A DNA stretch of 64,000 nt from Myxococcales bacterium (GTDB lineage Bacteria; Myxococcota_A; Polyangia; Polyangiales; JAFGIB01): positions 62,001-126,000 of the forward strand of contig JAOUOP010000015.1 of NCBI GenBank assembly GCA_029880325.1. Direction: 5' to 3'. Position numbers and translations under genes: made by a program. Numbering within the stretch: position 1 is the first letter of the stretch; every line of letters starts with the position of its first letter. Positions 46,630 to 58,182 of the stretch are shown one piece after another. The notes below the pieces were generated by a model. That model worked only from the letters and a program-made list of their open reading frames with translations, was not told where the DNA came from and searched no databases.

Positions 46630-47775
46630 ATGACGCAACTCGAGCCCACCGCGTTCACCATCGCAGTTCCGGAGACCGAGCTGCAGAATTTAAAGCAGCG
46701 TCTGCGCGCGACCCGCTTTCCCGACGCCGAGACCGTCGGCGATTGGTCCCAGGGCATTCCCCTCGGCTACGTGCGGGAACTCTGCGCTTACTGGGCTGAG
46801 CAGTACGACTGGCGCGCGCGCGAGGCGGCTCTCAATCGCTTCGGGCACTTCAAGCTCGAGGTCGACGGCTGCGAGGTCCACTTTCAGCATTTGCGCTCGC
46901 CGAACCCCGATGCGCTGCCGCTAATTATGACCCACGGTTGGCCCGGGTCGATCGTGGAGTTTCAGAAAGTCATCGCTCCCCTCACAGACCCCGAGTCCCA
47001 TGGCGGTTCCGCGTCGGACGCCTTTCACCTGGTTTGCCCCTCGCTGCCGGGTTTCGCCTTTTCCGGCAAGCCTGGAGCAGCGACCGGTTGGGGCGTCGAG
47101 AGGATTGCCGATGCCTGGAACACCCTAATGCTGCGCCTGGGCTACGATCGCTATGTGGCCCAGGGCGGCGACTGGGGCTCGATGGTGTCCACTACCATCG
47201 GCGCCCGCCACCCGGACCATTGCGCCGCCATCCACCTCACGATGCCCATCGTGGCGCCCGATCCGGCGACTCTGAGCGAACTCAGAGACGTCGAACTCGC
47301 TGCTCTCGCCAGCCTTGATCACTACCGAAAGCACGACTCGGGATATTCCAAACAGCAAAGCACGCGCCCCCAAACCCTGGGCTATGCTCTCGCCGATTCT
47401 CCGGCCGGCCAGGCCGCATGGATCCTGGAGAAGTTCTGGGCCTGGACCGACTGCGATGGCCATCCCGAGAACGTGCTCAGCCGTGATGAGCTGCTCGACA
47501 ATGTGATGCTCTACTGGCTTACCAATAGCGCCACCTCATCGGCGCGCCTGTACTGGGAGAGTTTCGGCAGTTTCGCCACCGGCAAACCTCGGGTTCCCGT
47601 GGGCATCAGCATCTTCCCCAAGGAAATTTTTCGGACCTCCGAGCGTTGGGCGCGCAAGCACTTCGGCGAGCTGCTGCACTACAACGCGCTCGATCGGGGT
47701 GGTCACTTTGCCGCTTTTGAGCAGCCGGAACTTTTTATTGAGGAGATGCGAAATTGCTTCCGCAGCGTTCGCTGA
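46630..47775 (+). CDS. Epoxide hydrolase (EHN domain, alpha/beta hydrolase)
   Basis: 381 residues, ATG 46630. The N-terminal EHN domain (FTIAVPETELQNLKQRLRAT, WRAREAALNRFGHFKLEVDG) is typical of microsomal-type epoxide hydrolases. The catalytic core shows MTHGWPGS (oxyanion), QGGDWGSM (Asp nucleophile) and DRGGHFAAFEQPE (His). The Tyr pair is plausible in the lid (LDHYRKHDSGYS, YWESFG). Converts epoxides to diols; no signal peptide. Confidence 0.92.
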   Translation: MTQLEPTAFTIAVPETELQNLKQRLRATRFPDAETVGDWSQGIPLGYVRELCAYWAEQYDWRAREAALNRFGHFKLEVDGCEVHFQHLRSPNPDALPLIMTHGWPGSIVEFQKVIAPLTDPESHGGSASDAFHLVCPSLPGFAFSGKPGAATGWGVERIADAWNTLMLRLGYDRYVAQGGDWGSMVSTTIGARHPDHCAAIHLTMPIVAPDPATLSELRDVELAALASLDHYRKHDSGYSKQQSTRPQTLGYALADSPAGQAAWILEKFWAWTDCDGHPENVLSRDELLDNVMLYWLTNSATSSARLYWESFGSFATGKPRVPVGISIFPKEIFRTSERWARKHFGELLHYNALDRGGHFAAFEQPELFIEEMRNCFRSVR

Positions 47776-47829
47776 GGCTGCATTGCTCTGGGGTCCCGTG
47801 AGGCTTTCGGGCGGAGGGCAGGGAATCGA

Positions 47830-48540
47830 ATGGGCAAAGGCGTGCGTTGGGCAGAGTTTCGAACCCCAGTGGTTCTCGCGGTCGTATTGGTCTTGGTGTC
47901 GAGTGGCATTGTCTTCTTGAGGGTGGCCGATAGTGTGGTCGAGGCGGGGCGCCCGGGGCTCGACGAGCGAATCTTGCTCGAGCTGCGCCGGTCCGACCTA
48001 CCCTCCATGCCACGTGGACCCGTGTGGCTGATCGACGCGGCTCGCGATATCACCGCACTGGGAAGCTTGAGCGTGCTGGTCCTGCTCGTTTCTGGAGTGA
48101 TCGGTTACTTCGCGCTCGCACGGCGCGGGGACGTGGTGGCGCTAGTGCTCGCATCCGCCGCCGGGGGCGCCATCATCAATTGGCTGATGAAGCTCTTCTT
48201 CGCGCGGCCGCGCCCCGCCATCGTGCCGCACCTGACCGAGGTGGCGAGCCTGAGTTTTCCCAGCGGCCACGCCATGCTCTCTACCATTGTCTACCTGACT
48301 CTGGGCGCGGTGCTGGCGGAGCTCTCCCCTCGCAAGCGCCTGAAGTCTTTTGTCCTCGGAGTTGCGTTGATCCTCGCCGTGTTGGTTGGCCTCAGTCGCG
48401 TGTACCTGGGCGTACACTATCCGAGCGACGTGCTGGCCGGCTGGTCGGCGGGACTGTCGTGGGCCCTGGGCTGTTGGCTGCTGGTACACGCGCTCCGCGT
48501 TCATGGACTGTTGCGCGATGCTCGCAGCAGTGCCGAATAG
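47830..48540 (+). CDS. PAP2-family membrane phosphatase
   Basis: 236 residues, ATG 47830. Five to six transmembrane helices surround the PAP2 signature KLFFARPRP, PSGHAM and SRVYLGVHYPSDVLAG, all in the correct order. Likely a lipid phosphate or undecaprenyl-pyrophosphate phosphatase at the inner membrane. It follows the epoxide hydrolase after 54 bp. Confidence 0.92.
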   Translation: MGKGVRWAEFRTPVVLAVVLVLVSSGIVFLRVADSVVEAGRPGLDERILLELRRSDLPSMPRGPVWLIDAARDITALGSLSVLVLLVSGVIGYFALARRGDVVALVLASAAGGAIINWLMKLFFARPRPAIVPHLTEVASLSFPSGHAMLSTIVYLTLGAVLAELSPRKRLKSFVLGVALILAVLVGLSRVYLGVHYPSDVLAGWSAGLSWALGCWLLVHALRVHGLLRDARSSAE

Positions 48541-48704
48541 GACGGAAATCGGAGCGTCGCTTTGTATTGCGAACGCGACGGCAGCGCCTGGTCGCCGCTC
48601 GAGAATGCCGGGTCACCCAAACGGAGCGCCCCAAGTGGTCACACGGCTTGTGTTCAGTAGCGACGCGCGCGCAGAGATCGCAGTATGGCTCGCAGGAGGT
48701 CGGG

Positions 48705-49289
48705 ATGATGAAGCTTTGGGCTCGCAACGTGGCCGTGCTGGCGCTGCTCTGTGCTTGCACCTCAAGCACCCCAGCTGGGCCTGCACCCACGACTCCCACC
48801 CAAGGCAGCGCATTCGAAGGCACGGGTGAGACCGTCGCAGGGCGCCTCGGCCCCGCGGGCGCTCGCTTTGTGCATTCAGACAGCGGTGCAGAGCTGCTGA
48901 TCCCAGGTGGAGCGGTCGAAGGTGCGATGGACGCGGCATTTCGCATGGCTCCGAGTGCCGACGGTGCCCTGGAAGCGTCGGCCGGTCTGCAGCCCGTGGG
49001 GCCGGTGATGACGTTCGCGCCGCCCCTCGAGACGCCCGCAGCGCGTCCGATGGTGCTCTCGATTCCTCTGGCCTCCGCCTCGGTCCCGGAGGGCTTCGAT
49101 GTCCGCGAGCTGAAGCTGGCTATCGAGAAAACTGGAAACGTGGGCGCCGCCGATGGGGAAGGAACCGCCGCGACCCAGTGGGACTACATGGATGCTGAGC
49201 ACGCGGAAGAGCGGGCCTCCGCCCAACTTCGACAGGTTGCCGGCATGCGCATGCAGTTCGTTTTCCGCAAGGCCGCCCAGGTGCATTGA
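48705..49289 (+). CDS. Small lipoprotein, unknown
   Basis: 194 residues from ATG 48705 with AGGAGGT 4 nt upstream (a second ATG follows at 48708). The long frame reaching back to 48024 is the antisense-like shadow of the PAP2 gene. Signal peptide with lipobox LCAC. The mature part contains GRLGPAGARFVHSDSGAELL and LLIPGGAVEGAM, an arrangement reminiscent of ZU5-like beta domains. It ends 35 bp before the GMC gene. Function unknown. Confidence 0.7.
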   Translation: MMKLWARNVAVLALLCACTSSTPAGPAPTTPTQGSAFEGTGETVAGRLGPAGARFVHSDSGAELLIPGGAVEGAMDAAFRMAPSADGALEASAGLQPVGPVMTFAPPLETPAARPMVLSIPLASASVPEGFDVRELKLAIEKTGNVGAADGEGTAATQWDYMDAEHAEERASAQLRQVAGMRMQFVFRKAAQVH

Positions 49290-49324
49290 GGGTGGCGCGC
49301 GAGCCGTCCCACAAGGAGAATACG

Positions 49325-51904
49325 ATGGCGAGTTTCAGGCCGACCGTTGGACTGCGTTTCAATGAGGGCATGTCGGGCTACGTGGCGCGAGGCGCGACGA
49401 AGCCAGAGACCGGGGCTCGCCTCGGCAAGCAGCGCAAGGAGCGCTTCGAGTTCGATCTGCGGCTCTCCATTCCGCGGCTTTCGGACTTCATTCGCGCCGG
49501 AACGCACGTGGCCAAGGTCACCGGGGGAACGGTCTACTGGAAGGGAGTGGCCAAGCGAACCAAAGTGGGCCGAGGCGGAACGGTCGTGATGTACACGAAT
49601 CGACAACCCGACGGCCGCCGCAAGAGCTTCGATTTTACCTTCAGCTTTCGCGACAATCGGGGCCGAACCATCACCTGTCACGGCGAGAAGCGGCTCTTCG
49701 ACGACCGAGGTTTCGACGCTGCGGCGGATCTGTCGTCGCTCTTCGTCACGTTGCATCGCGATGGTCAACAGGTGGCTGCGGGCGTCACCACGGTCCATAT
49801 CGACGAGCTTTTGGACCAGGTCTTCTCCATGAAGGCGACAGGGGCGAGCGGTGCCGAGGCCCGGGCCGCGACACAGGCGTTTTTCACGTTCATGAACCGC
49901 CAGCTCGGCCGCGTGTATAAGAGTTTACCGCCTCTATTCAGCCGCCACGACGACATGTACCTGCGGCGCACGGAGTGGCGGGCGCTCAGCCTTGTGACCC
50001 GTGCGCTTCTGCCCAAGGACCTGCCGGCCGATGGGCCGAAGATCAAGCAGGTGGTGGCCAATCTCGAGAACTTTATTCGATACGCCGACACCGAACAGCT
50101 GGAGGAAATTCGCGATCAGCTCAGGATCCTGGGCACGTTCTCTTTCCTGTTGAAGGGCTTTATTCCCGCCCTGCGCAGGTGGGTTCAAAAGACGCTGGCT
50201 TCCACCAGTCCGAGTTCGCTGCGGAGCATCTTCGAACAGATGCACCAAATCGCGGTGCTGCCCTACTTCAGTCATCCGAAGGCTGATGCGCTGGTCGGCT
50301 ACCAGAGGCCCTCTTTCGAACCAAAGTACCACACAAAGCTTCCCATTCGACGCACTCCGAGCAAGCGAACCTTCGACGTTTGCATCGTGGGCGCGGGCGT
50401 CGCGGGCTCTCTTCTTGCAGAGCGCCTAACGGCCAAGGGGCAATCGGTGCTCATCCTAGAGGCCGGTCCCTACGTGGCCGAGAAAGACATCAGCACCGAC
50501 GAGTTGCGCTGGACCGCTCAGCTCTACAAGGGATCGGGGCTTCAAATCGCGAACCAAAGCGGCGTGCAGGCGAGGCGGAGTGGACCGTTGACCGTACTGC
50601 AGGGGGCCTGCGTCGGTGGCGGTGCGACCATCAACAATGCTGTCTGCTTTCAGCTGCCCAATCTGCAGCTCAAGAAGTGGCTGGGGCTCGGTTTTCCCGT
50701 CGACCCAGCGGACCTGGGTGATGCGTACCGTGAGACCGCACGGGAACTCGACATCGGGGCGGTCTCCAATGCAGCCAAGCATTTGAACCCGGCCGGTCGC
50801 TTTCTCACCAATGCCTTCGGGCTCCCCAGGATCTCGAGCGTCCACCAGCCACCCACGCAGGGGTTCTATGAATGTCTCGTCAACCTTGACCGAACCCACG
50901 GCTGCGAAGGCCTCGGCCTGTGCAACTCGGGCTGTGGTTCCGAGCGCAAACGCAACGCGCTGCAGGTGCATCTGCCGGCGGCGCTCGCGCGCGATTGCGA
51001 GCTGGTGCCGAATGCGAAGGTGATGCAGGTGAAGCTCAGCCGCCGACAGCCGGGCAAGTCACAGCGCGTCGAGTCGCTGATAGTCGACGTGGAAGGCACG
51101 AGCCATCGCGTCGAGGCCAAAGAGTTCATAATCAGCGCGGGCGCCATCTCGTCGTCGGCCCTCCTGCTGGGCTCGCCGGACGTTGACGAACTTCGAAAGC
51201 GTCGGCGCATCCCCATCGGTGCGCGGCTCTCGGCGAACATCGGATGCCCGCTCTTTGGCTTCTTTGACGAGGTCGTCCACACGCGGCCGAGTGTCCAGAT
51301 CGCCCACTATTACATGCCTCCGAGTGGCTCGGGTTTTATTATCGAGTCGTGGTTCGCGCCGCCCGGAACCCTCGCCTTGACGATGCCGGGATTCGGGGAC
51401 CTTCACTGGAGGCGGATGATGAGTTACCAGAAGACCGTCACGGTCGCCCCCCTGGTCGGCAGTCAGGCCAGCGGCAGCGTGGCGGTCAAGTCGGGGCGTA
51501 CGAAGATCACCCTGCCAATCACGGATTTTGAGTTAAGGCGGATTCGTCAGGGCATCGCGACCCTGGCGGGCGCGCTGCTTCAGGGGGGCGCGAGCGCAGC
51601 TCCCTACGCGGTGATCGCGGGAACGCGGCTCGGCTACCGCATCAAGGCACCTGAGGACATCAAGCGCTTCGAACGCTTCGTGCGCGAACCCACGCAGCTG
51701 CGCATGGGCACTGGCCATCCCCAAGGTGGCAACGCGATGAGCCGCGACCCATCGATCTCGGTGGTCGACGAAAACTTCAGGCTGCGGGGGGTCTCGAACC
51801 TCAGGATATGCGATTCGAGCGTCTTTCCAATGGTGGCGGGCGTGAACCCGCAGTGGACGGTGATGGCTCTCGCCCAGCACTGTGCAAAGCAAATGGAAGG
51901 GTAG
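49325..51904 (+). CDS. GMC-type FAD oxidoreductase with 350-residue N-terminal domain
   Basis: 859 residues, ATG 49325 with AAGGAG 6 nt upstream. The FAD-binding Rossmann motif VGAGVAGSLLAERL sits at about residue 355, followed by LILEAGPYV, GACVGGGATINNAV and the C-terminal GMC signature region GTGHPQGGNAM and GVNPQWTVMALA. The first 350 residues have no similarity that I recognise; the first 140 of them are basic beta-like strands (KRTKVGRGGTVVMYTN, FTFSFRDNRGRTIT), the rest helical. The flavin domain most resembles cholesterol-oxidase/MXAN-type GMC enzymes. Substrate unknown; perhaps a sterol or alcohol. Confidence 0.85.
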   Translation: MASFRPTVGLRFNEGMSGYVARGATKPETGARLGKQRKERFEFDLRLSIPRLSDFIRAGTHVAKVTGGTVYWKGVAKRTKVGRGGTVVMYTNRQPDGRRKSFDFTFSFRDNRGRTITCHGEKRLFDDRGFDAAADLSSLFVTLHRDGQQVAAGVTTVHIDELLDQVFSMKATGASGAEARAATQAFFTFMNRQLGRVYKSLPPLFSRHDDMYLRRTEWRALSLVTRALLPKDLPADGPKIKQVVANLENFIRYADTEQLEEIRDQLRILGTFSFLLKGFIPALRRWVQKTLASTSPSSLRSIFEQMHQIAVLPYFSHPKADALVGYQRPSFEPKYHTKLPIRRTPSKRTFDVCIVGAGVAGSLLAERLTAKGQSVLILEAGPYVAEKDISTDELRWTAQLYKGSGLQIANQSGVQARRSGPLTVLQGACVGGGATINNAVCFQLPNLQLKKWLGLGFPVDPADLGDAYRETARELDIGAVSNAAKHLNPAGRFLTNAFGLPRISSVHQPPTQGFYECLVNLDRTHGCEGLGLCNSGCGSERKRNALQVHLPAALARDCELVPNAKVMQVKLSRRQPGKSQRVESLIVDVEGTSHRVEAKEFIISAGAISSSALLLGSPDVDELRKRRRIPIGARLSANIGCPLFGFFDEVVHTRPSVQIAHYYMPPSGSGFIIESWFAPPGTLALTMPGFGDLHWRRMMSYQKTVTVAPLVGSQASGSVAVKSGRTKITLPITDFELRRIRQGIATLAGALLQGGASAAPYAVIAGTRLGYRIKAPEDIKRFERFVREPTQLRMGTGHPQGGNAMSRDPSISVVDENFRLRGVSNLRICDSSVFPMVAGVNPQWTVMALAQHCAKQMEG

Positions 51905-52085
51905 AAAGTGTCACCAGTGTCAAGGGACGGGCAATCTGAACGGGCCCGGGACGGCGGGCTGGGCGTGCCGCTGCGGTGGACCGGGCAAACCAGCGAAATG
52001 GCGGCGGCTTCAAAACCGCCGCCGCTCTGCGGCCACCGCGCTCGCAGGCGGGAAATGTCGGTGCAAGGGACGCCTCCGAGGGTAG
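51882..52085 (+). CDS. Possible small zinc-finger-like protein, uncertain
   Basis: A 67-residue frame (ATG 51882) overlaps the GMC 3' end by 23 bp in another frame. It reads CHQCQGTG... WACRCGGPGK... KCRCKG, three cysteine groups spaced as in DnaJ-type CxxCxGxG fingers. No clear ribosome site. It could be chance within a GC-rich intergenic stretch. Confidence 0.25.
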   Translation: MQSKWKGRKCHQCQGTGNLNGPGTAGWACRCGGPGKPAKWRRLQNRRRSAATALAGGKCRCKGRLRG

Positions 52086-52169
52086 CGTGCCGTCGGAGGC
52101 GACCGAATCGAGATGACGCCGGGTCAGCTGTCTGAGAAAAAGCGCCTACCTGGCTGAGGCAGTGCGCGC

Positions 52170-53858
52170 CTACTTGCGGCGGCCGCGCGCCTTGCGCCTG
52201 TGCGGTCGGATGGTCGGTTTTGGCATGCGGTGGGGGTCGGTTGCAGGCCCAGATGAGGTTCGAGCGGCGAACAGGGGTGCGCCAAATACGTTTGTGTGGA
52301 TTTCGAAAGCGAGTATCGCTGTCAGGCAGAGGAAGAGATAGATGTTGACCAGGGTGTAGAATACGATCGGTGATGGCCGAAAGGCGTCGGTCACGAGGAC
52401 GCCGAGGTTGAGCACTAGCAGCAGAGCGAGGGGGACAAAGGCATCCAGCGAGTTGTGGCGCCTGAAGAAGAGCAGGACTAGCAAGCAGAGAAAGGCGTAG
52501 TAGTAGTGGGCCGGATGGCTCATGGTGTAGACCAGCAGCAACGGCCACAACAGCTTCTCCACATCCCCGCGCTTCCGGATGACGGCGGTCACGCCGGACA
52601 ACACCAGCAGCGATGCGATGATCAGTAGCGGCTTCTTCTGCGTGAACTCGTACTCCTTGATGTCCTGCCAGTGGCGCACAATGTCATTCGTTCGGCTGGA
52701 CCGGAAGGCCTCGACAAACGCCTCCAGCGATAGGTGGCTCGGCTCGAAAAGGAGGATGCTCCGCAGGCCGAGATGATTGACGTACACGCCCTGGTTATGA
52801 AGGTCGGTGTTGGAGGCGAAATCCAGCCACGGTTGTAGAACCGAACCCAGGGACGCCGCCGGCAGCAAGAATAGTGCAAGGCACGTGAAGGCCGCCGCGA
52901 CGATGAACCTCAGGTACGTTCGGTTGACGGTGCGCGTTGCCCTCAGACCCAGCAAGATGGCGACCGCAATGCCGTAGAAAAGCATCGCCGGGAACACCCT
53001 CGTCATCGTCGACAGTGTGAGCAAGCACGCCGATGCAGCGTATCGTTTTCTCTCGAGCAGGCATATGGCGGCCACGAGGTAGAAGAGCCAGTCGTAGCGA
53101 AGCAGGCCCCCCGAGACGAAGTCGTAAGCGTTGAGCACGTTGACGCAGAAGTAGACGGCGAAGAGGGCCCCCATCTCGAAGCCGAAGGTGCGAAAGACGA
53201 GCGCGCCCATGGCGATCACCAGGAACACGTCGAGGAGCGCTAGCCACATCAACCGGGTCACGGGAACAGCGTTGGTCAGCGTGCCCAAGATCAAGGTGGA
53301 CAATGGGCTCCCGTTGTAACCGTGATCCATCAATAGAAACATGAGGCCGGGAGCGTTTGGGGTCTGCGTGGCCTGCTTGAAGAACGCGACATCGTGCTTG
53401 AACTCGCTCCACCGCTCGTTCGTGAACAAGCCCCTCAGCCGATCAGCGTCCAGCAGGGCGGTGGCGCGTTGGGCGTTCTGATACGTCCGTAAATCGGTGA
53501 AGAACGGCATGCGAACGAACGTATTGCCCTGTTCGCTATCGGCCACGATTACAGCCTTGTAGAGGTCGTAGTAGCCGAGCTCCTTGAAATATTTGGGGCC
53601 GAGATAGTAGTGAAACATCTCGCCGTAGTGGATGAAGGAGCCGCCGCGAAAGTTGCCGAGGTTGTGAAAGACACCGAAGGAAAAAAGAACCGCGAGCAGC
53701 ACGAAAACCTTTGTTCGGACCGAAAGCGCCTGGGCGGCAGCTCCGGATGCTGGCGTTCTTCTGAAGCGGGCGTATAGCGCTGCCAGTGTTGCGGCGGAAA
53801 GGGCGGCCTTTAGCCACAGGATGGTGTCATTGACGCTTAGAATTGGGGCTTGATCCAT
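52170..53858 (-). CDS. Polytopic membrane protein, GT-C / GT87-like
   Basis: 562 residues from ATG 53858 (the frame continues upstream without coding character). About ten to twelve hydrophobic helices (LWLKAALSAATLAALYARF, VFVLLAVLFSFGVFH, LIASLLVLSGV) with charged loops, including the long acidic periplasmic segment EQGNTFVRMPFFTDLRTYQN and the loop DHGYNGSPLSTLILG. GT-C glycosyltransferases of the DUF2029/GT87 type have this layout, with a DxD-like residue in the first loop not clearly found here. Inner membrane, sugar transfer inferred. Confidence 0.6.
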   Translation of the reverse strand: MDQAPILSVNDTILWLKAALSAATLAALYARFRRTPASGAAAQALSVRTKVFVLLAVLFSFGVFHNLGNFRGGSFIHYGEMFHYYLGPKYFKELGYYDLYKAVIVADSEQGNTFVRMPFFTDLRTYQNAQRATALLDADRLRGLFTNERWSEFKHDVAFFKQATQTPNAPGLMFLLMDHGYNGSPLSTLILGTLTNAVPVTRLMWLALLDVFLVIAMGALVFRTFGFEMGALFAVYFCVNVLNAYDFVSGGLLRYDWLFYLVAAICLLERKRYAASACLLTLSTMTRVFPAMLFYGIAVAILLGLRATRTVNRTYLRFIVAAAFTCLALFLLPAASLGSVLQPWLDFASNTDLHNQGVYVNHLGLRSILLFEPSHLSLEAFVEAFRSSRTNDIVRHWQDIKEYEFTQKKPLLIIASLLVLSGVTAVIRKRGDVEKLLWPLLLVYTMSHPAHYYYAFLCLLVLLFFRRHNSLDAFVPLALLLVLNLGVLVTDAFRPSPIVFYTLVNIYLFLCLTAILAFEIHTNVFGAPLFAARTSSGPATDPHRMPKPTIRPHRRKARGRRK

Positions 53859-54620
53859 TGCGTGTCGACTCAGCAGTGGCCGGATAACCGGGCGGCGGAT
53901 GCATCGGGCAGCTTCGTCCCCAGAGACAACCATGCACGAGCGACGATGCAAAGCGCTCGCGGGGGGCGGAAACGTCCGGCCCCTGCCGAAGGTCTTCGGT
54001 CGAGAGGGGCAACACCGCAGAGGACCCCTGGTCGGAAGACAGCCGAGCCCCAATTACGGGACCTTTGCGCCGGACGCGATGTGTAGACACGGGCCCCCTT
54101 GGGGCTTGTGTCTACACATCGCGGTGCTCATGTTTGCTCGGGCGCGTCCTTCTTGGCAGGTCAGTGTAGTTCGCGCTTGCTCGGCGCCGGGTTTCGCTCA
54201 AGGCGGAGCGGCACCGCCGGTCGGCGAAATGCGCTCGAGCCGGTCGGCCCGTGACCGCGGCAGCCGTTCGTGCGTGAGCGCGTCTTATAGCTCGAGGCTC
54301 TTCTGCGAGAGGCCGCTGCGCCACGGCCACCGCCGCCTCCGTGCTCTGGCGCGTTGGCTTTGCGAGGGGCCGGTGCGGCGACATCGACGGCGGTGACGAC
54401 GCCGAGGGCGCTACTGGTCTTCATGCTCGAGCCGCCGGGCGTCGACCCCGGAGTGTAGCTGGAGCGCCGGTGCAGGGCACCCTTCCTGGCTGAGTGTGCG
54501 GTCGGCCGGCGCCCGCGCGGCCACGTGCACAGGGGGAGGTCCTGCGGCGCCCGCTCGGAGTAGTCCTCGGATGGCGCCGGTCGTGTAGAATGGATTGGTC
54601 ACCTGGGCCAGGAGCCCTGG
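53859..54620. other. Intergenic region with a strong hairpin
   Basis: No gene with ribosome site or domain between the polytopic membrane protein and the biotin carboxylase leader. It contains the 22-bp hairpin at 54076-54122. The frames at 54161-54424 and 53899-54396 are Arg-rich and unlikely to be real. Confidence 0.4.
54076..54122. repeat. Long hairpin with 15-bp perfect stem and extended G-U pairing
   Basis: GCGATGTGTAGACAC pairs exactly with GTGTCTACACATCGC; the inner GGGCCCC/GGGGCTT pairs partly and with G-U wobble in RNA, leaving a 3-nt loop. No T-run, so it is not a canonical terminator. It stands alone in the window. Confidence 0.75.
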
Positions 54621-54743
54621 GTGACAATCAGCGTGCGGTTGGTGCTTTTGATGACGGGCATGCAGAGTATGTGCGAGGAGATAACCCGAAGGGCGATGGA
54701 TGCCGCGAGGGCCGGCGACGTTTGCCCAAAACCTTTGGGATAG
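54621..54743 (+). CDS. Possible 40-residue upstream peptide, uncertain
   Basis: GTG 54621 (or ATG 54651) to TAG 54743, the stop directly abutting the GTG start of the biotin carboxylase gene. Reads VTISVRLVLLMTGMQ and ends AGDVCPKPLG. Could be a leader peptide coupling translation, or the tail of a lost gene. Weak GGAG site precedes it. Confidence 0.25.
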   Translation: MTISVRLVLLMTGMQSMCEEITRRAMDAARAGDVCPKPLG

Positions 54744-56126
54744 GTGACTGAAGTGGGCGCGTCGTTTGCAGGCTTTCAGCGCATCTTCGTCGCCAATCGG
54801 GGCGAAGTCGCTGCACGGGTGCGCAGGACCTGTGAGCGCTTGGGCATCACGCCCGTCTTCGGGGTGTCCGAAGCCGACCGCGACGCGCCCTGGTGTCGCG
54901 GCATGGAGCAGGTGGTGCTGGGGCCCGCGCGTGCGACCGAGAGTTACCTGAACCTCGAGCGCGTAGCTCTGGCCGCCCGAGAAAGCCGCTGCAGCGCCTT
55001 GCATCCGGGCTGGGGCTTTCTGTCCGAGAACCCCCGCTTTGTCAGCCTGTGCGAGGCCCATGGCGTGACCTTTCTCGGGCCGCCGGCCCACGTGATGCAC
55101 CTGATGGGCAAGAAGACCCCCGCCAAGCAGGCCATGGCCCGTGCGGGATTGACGCTCATCCCGGGAAGCGACGGCATCCTCATGGATGCCGCCCACGCTC
55201 GCGAAGTCGCCGATGGCGTGGGCTATCCGGTGCTGCTCAAGGCCGAGAGCGGTGGCGGCGGCCGCGGTATGCGCATCGCGCGCGCGACCACCGAGGTCGA
55301 GCAGGCCTACGAGGAGGCCTGCGCCGAGGCAGTGGCAGCCTTCGGTGACGGGCGCCTGTATCTCGAAAAGTTGATCGAGGGCGGGCGCCACGTGGAGCTA
55401 CAGCTGCTGGCCGACCGCTACGGCGCCGTCGTGCACCTGGGTGCCCGCGACTGCACGGTGCAGCGCAACCACCAGAAATTGATCGAGGAATCACCCGCCG
55501 GCGAGGTGCCGCCGGAGGAACTGGCGCGAACGCTCGAGGCGGCCTGTCAGGCCACTGCGCAGATCGGCTATACCGGGGCCGGCACCATGGAGTTCCTACT
55601 TGACGACGCTGGCGTCATGCGCTTCATGGAGATGAATACGCGCCTGCAAGTGGAGCATACGGTCAGCGAGATGCGCAGCGGCATCGACCTGGTGGAGCAG
55701 CAGATCCGCGTTGCCGCGGGGCATCGTTTACCCTTCGAGCAAGGGCAGATCGCTCTGCAGGGGCATGCCATCGAGCTGCGCATCAACGCCGAGGATCCGA
55801 GCGATGGCTTCCGGCCCGCGCCGGGCCTGTTGCAGCAGTGGCAGCCGCCGACCCAGAGTGTCCAGCTGCGTATCGACACCCACGTCGAGCAGGGCTACGC
55901 GGTGCCGCCGTTTTACGACAGCCTGTTGTGCAAGTTGATCGCGCAAGGCAAAACGCGAGATGAGGCCATCGAGCGCGCTATCGAGGCGCTCACCGCCTTC
56001 CGCTGTGAGGGGCCGGCGACCACGATTCCCATGCACCTTTCCATCCTGCGCTCCGAGGCTTTCCGTAGCGGTCGCTACACCACGCGCGCGATCCCCGGGT
56101 GGCCGCCTGAGGGGGAGGAAAGTTAG
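54744..56126 (+). CDS. Biotin carboxylase subunit of an acyl-CoA carboxylase
   Basis: 460 residues, GTG 54744. ATP-grasp/biotin carboxylase motifs: [25 protein letters not shown], the glycine-rich loop [27 protein letters not shown], the [11 protein letters not shown] segment, [16 protein letters not shown] and the C-terminal ELRINAEDP. Length equals stand-alone AccC proteins. Works with the carboxyltransferase-BCCP gene 1 bp downstream; together they form a biotin-dependent acyl-CoA carboxylase for malonyl-, methylmalonyl- or longer acyl-CoA. The exact substrate cannot be read. Confidence 0.93.
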   Translation: MTEVGASFAGFQRIFVANRGEVAARVRRTCERLGITPVFGVSEADRDAPWCRGMEQVVLGPARATESYLNLERVALAARESRCSALHPGWGFLSENPRFVSLCEAHGVTFLGPPAHVMHLMGKKTPAKQAMARAGLTLIPGSDGILMDAAHAREVADGVGYPVLLKAESGGGGRGMRIARATTEVEQAYEEACAEAVAAFGDGRLYLEKLIEGGRHVELQLLADRYGAVVHLGARDCTVQRNHQKLIEESPAGEVPPEELARTLEAACQATAQIGYTGAGTMEFLLDDAGVMRFMEMNTRLQVEHTVSEMRSGIDLVEQQIRVAAGHRLPFEQGQIALQGHAIELRINAEDPSDGFRPAPGLLQQWQPPTQSVQLRIDTHVEQGYAVPPFYDSLLCKLIAQGKTRDEAIERAIEALTAFRCEGPATTIPMHLSILRSEAFRSGRYTTRAIPGWPPEGEES

Positions 56127-56127
56127 C

Positions 56128-58181
<2,054 letters not shown>

Positions 58182-58182
<1 letters not shown>

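Noticed and set aside
48024..48704. Plus-strand extension of the small lipoprotein frame
   Set aside because: It overlaps the PAP2 gene in another frame and lacks a ribosome site; AGGAGGT and a lipoprotein signal peptide fix the start at 48705.
54411..55391. Long minus-strand ORF opposite the biotin carboxylase
   Set aside because: It is the antisense of a clearly coding gene, with the Gly/Arg/His-rich composition typical of high-GC shadows.
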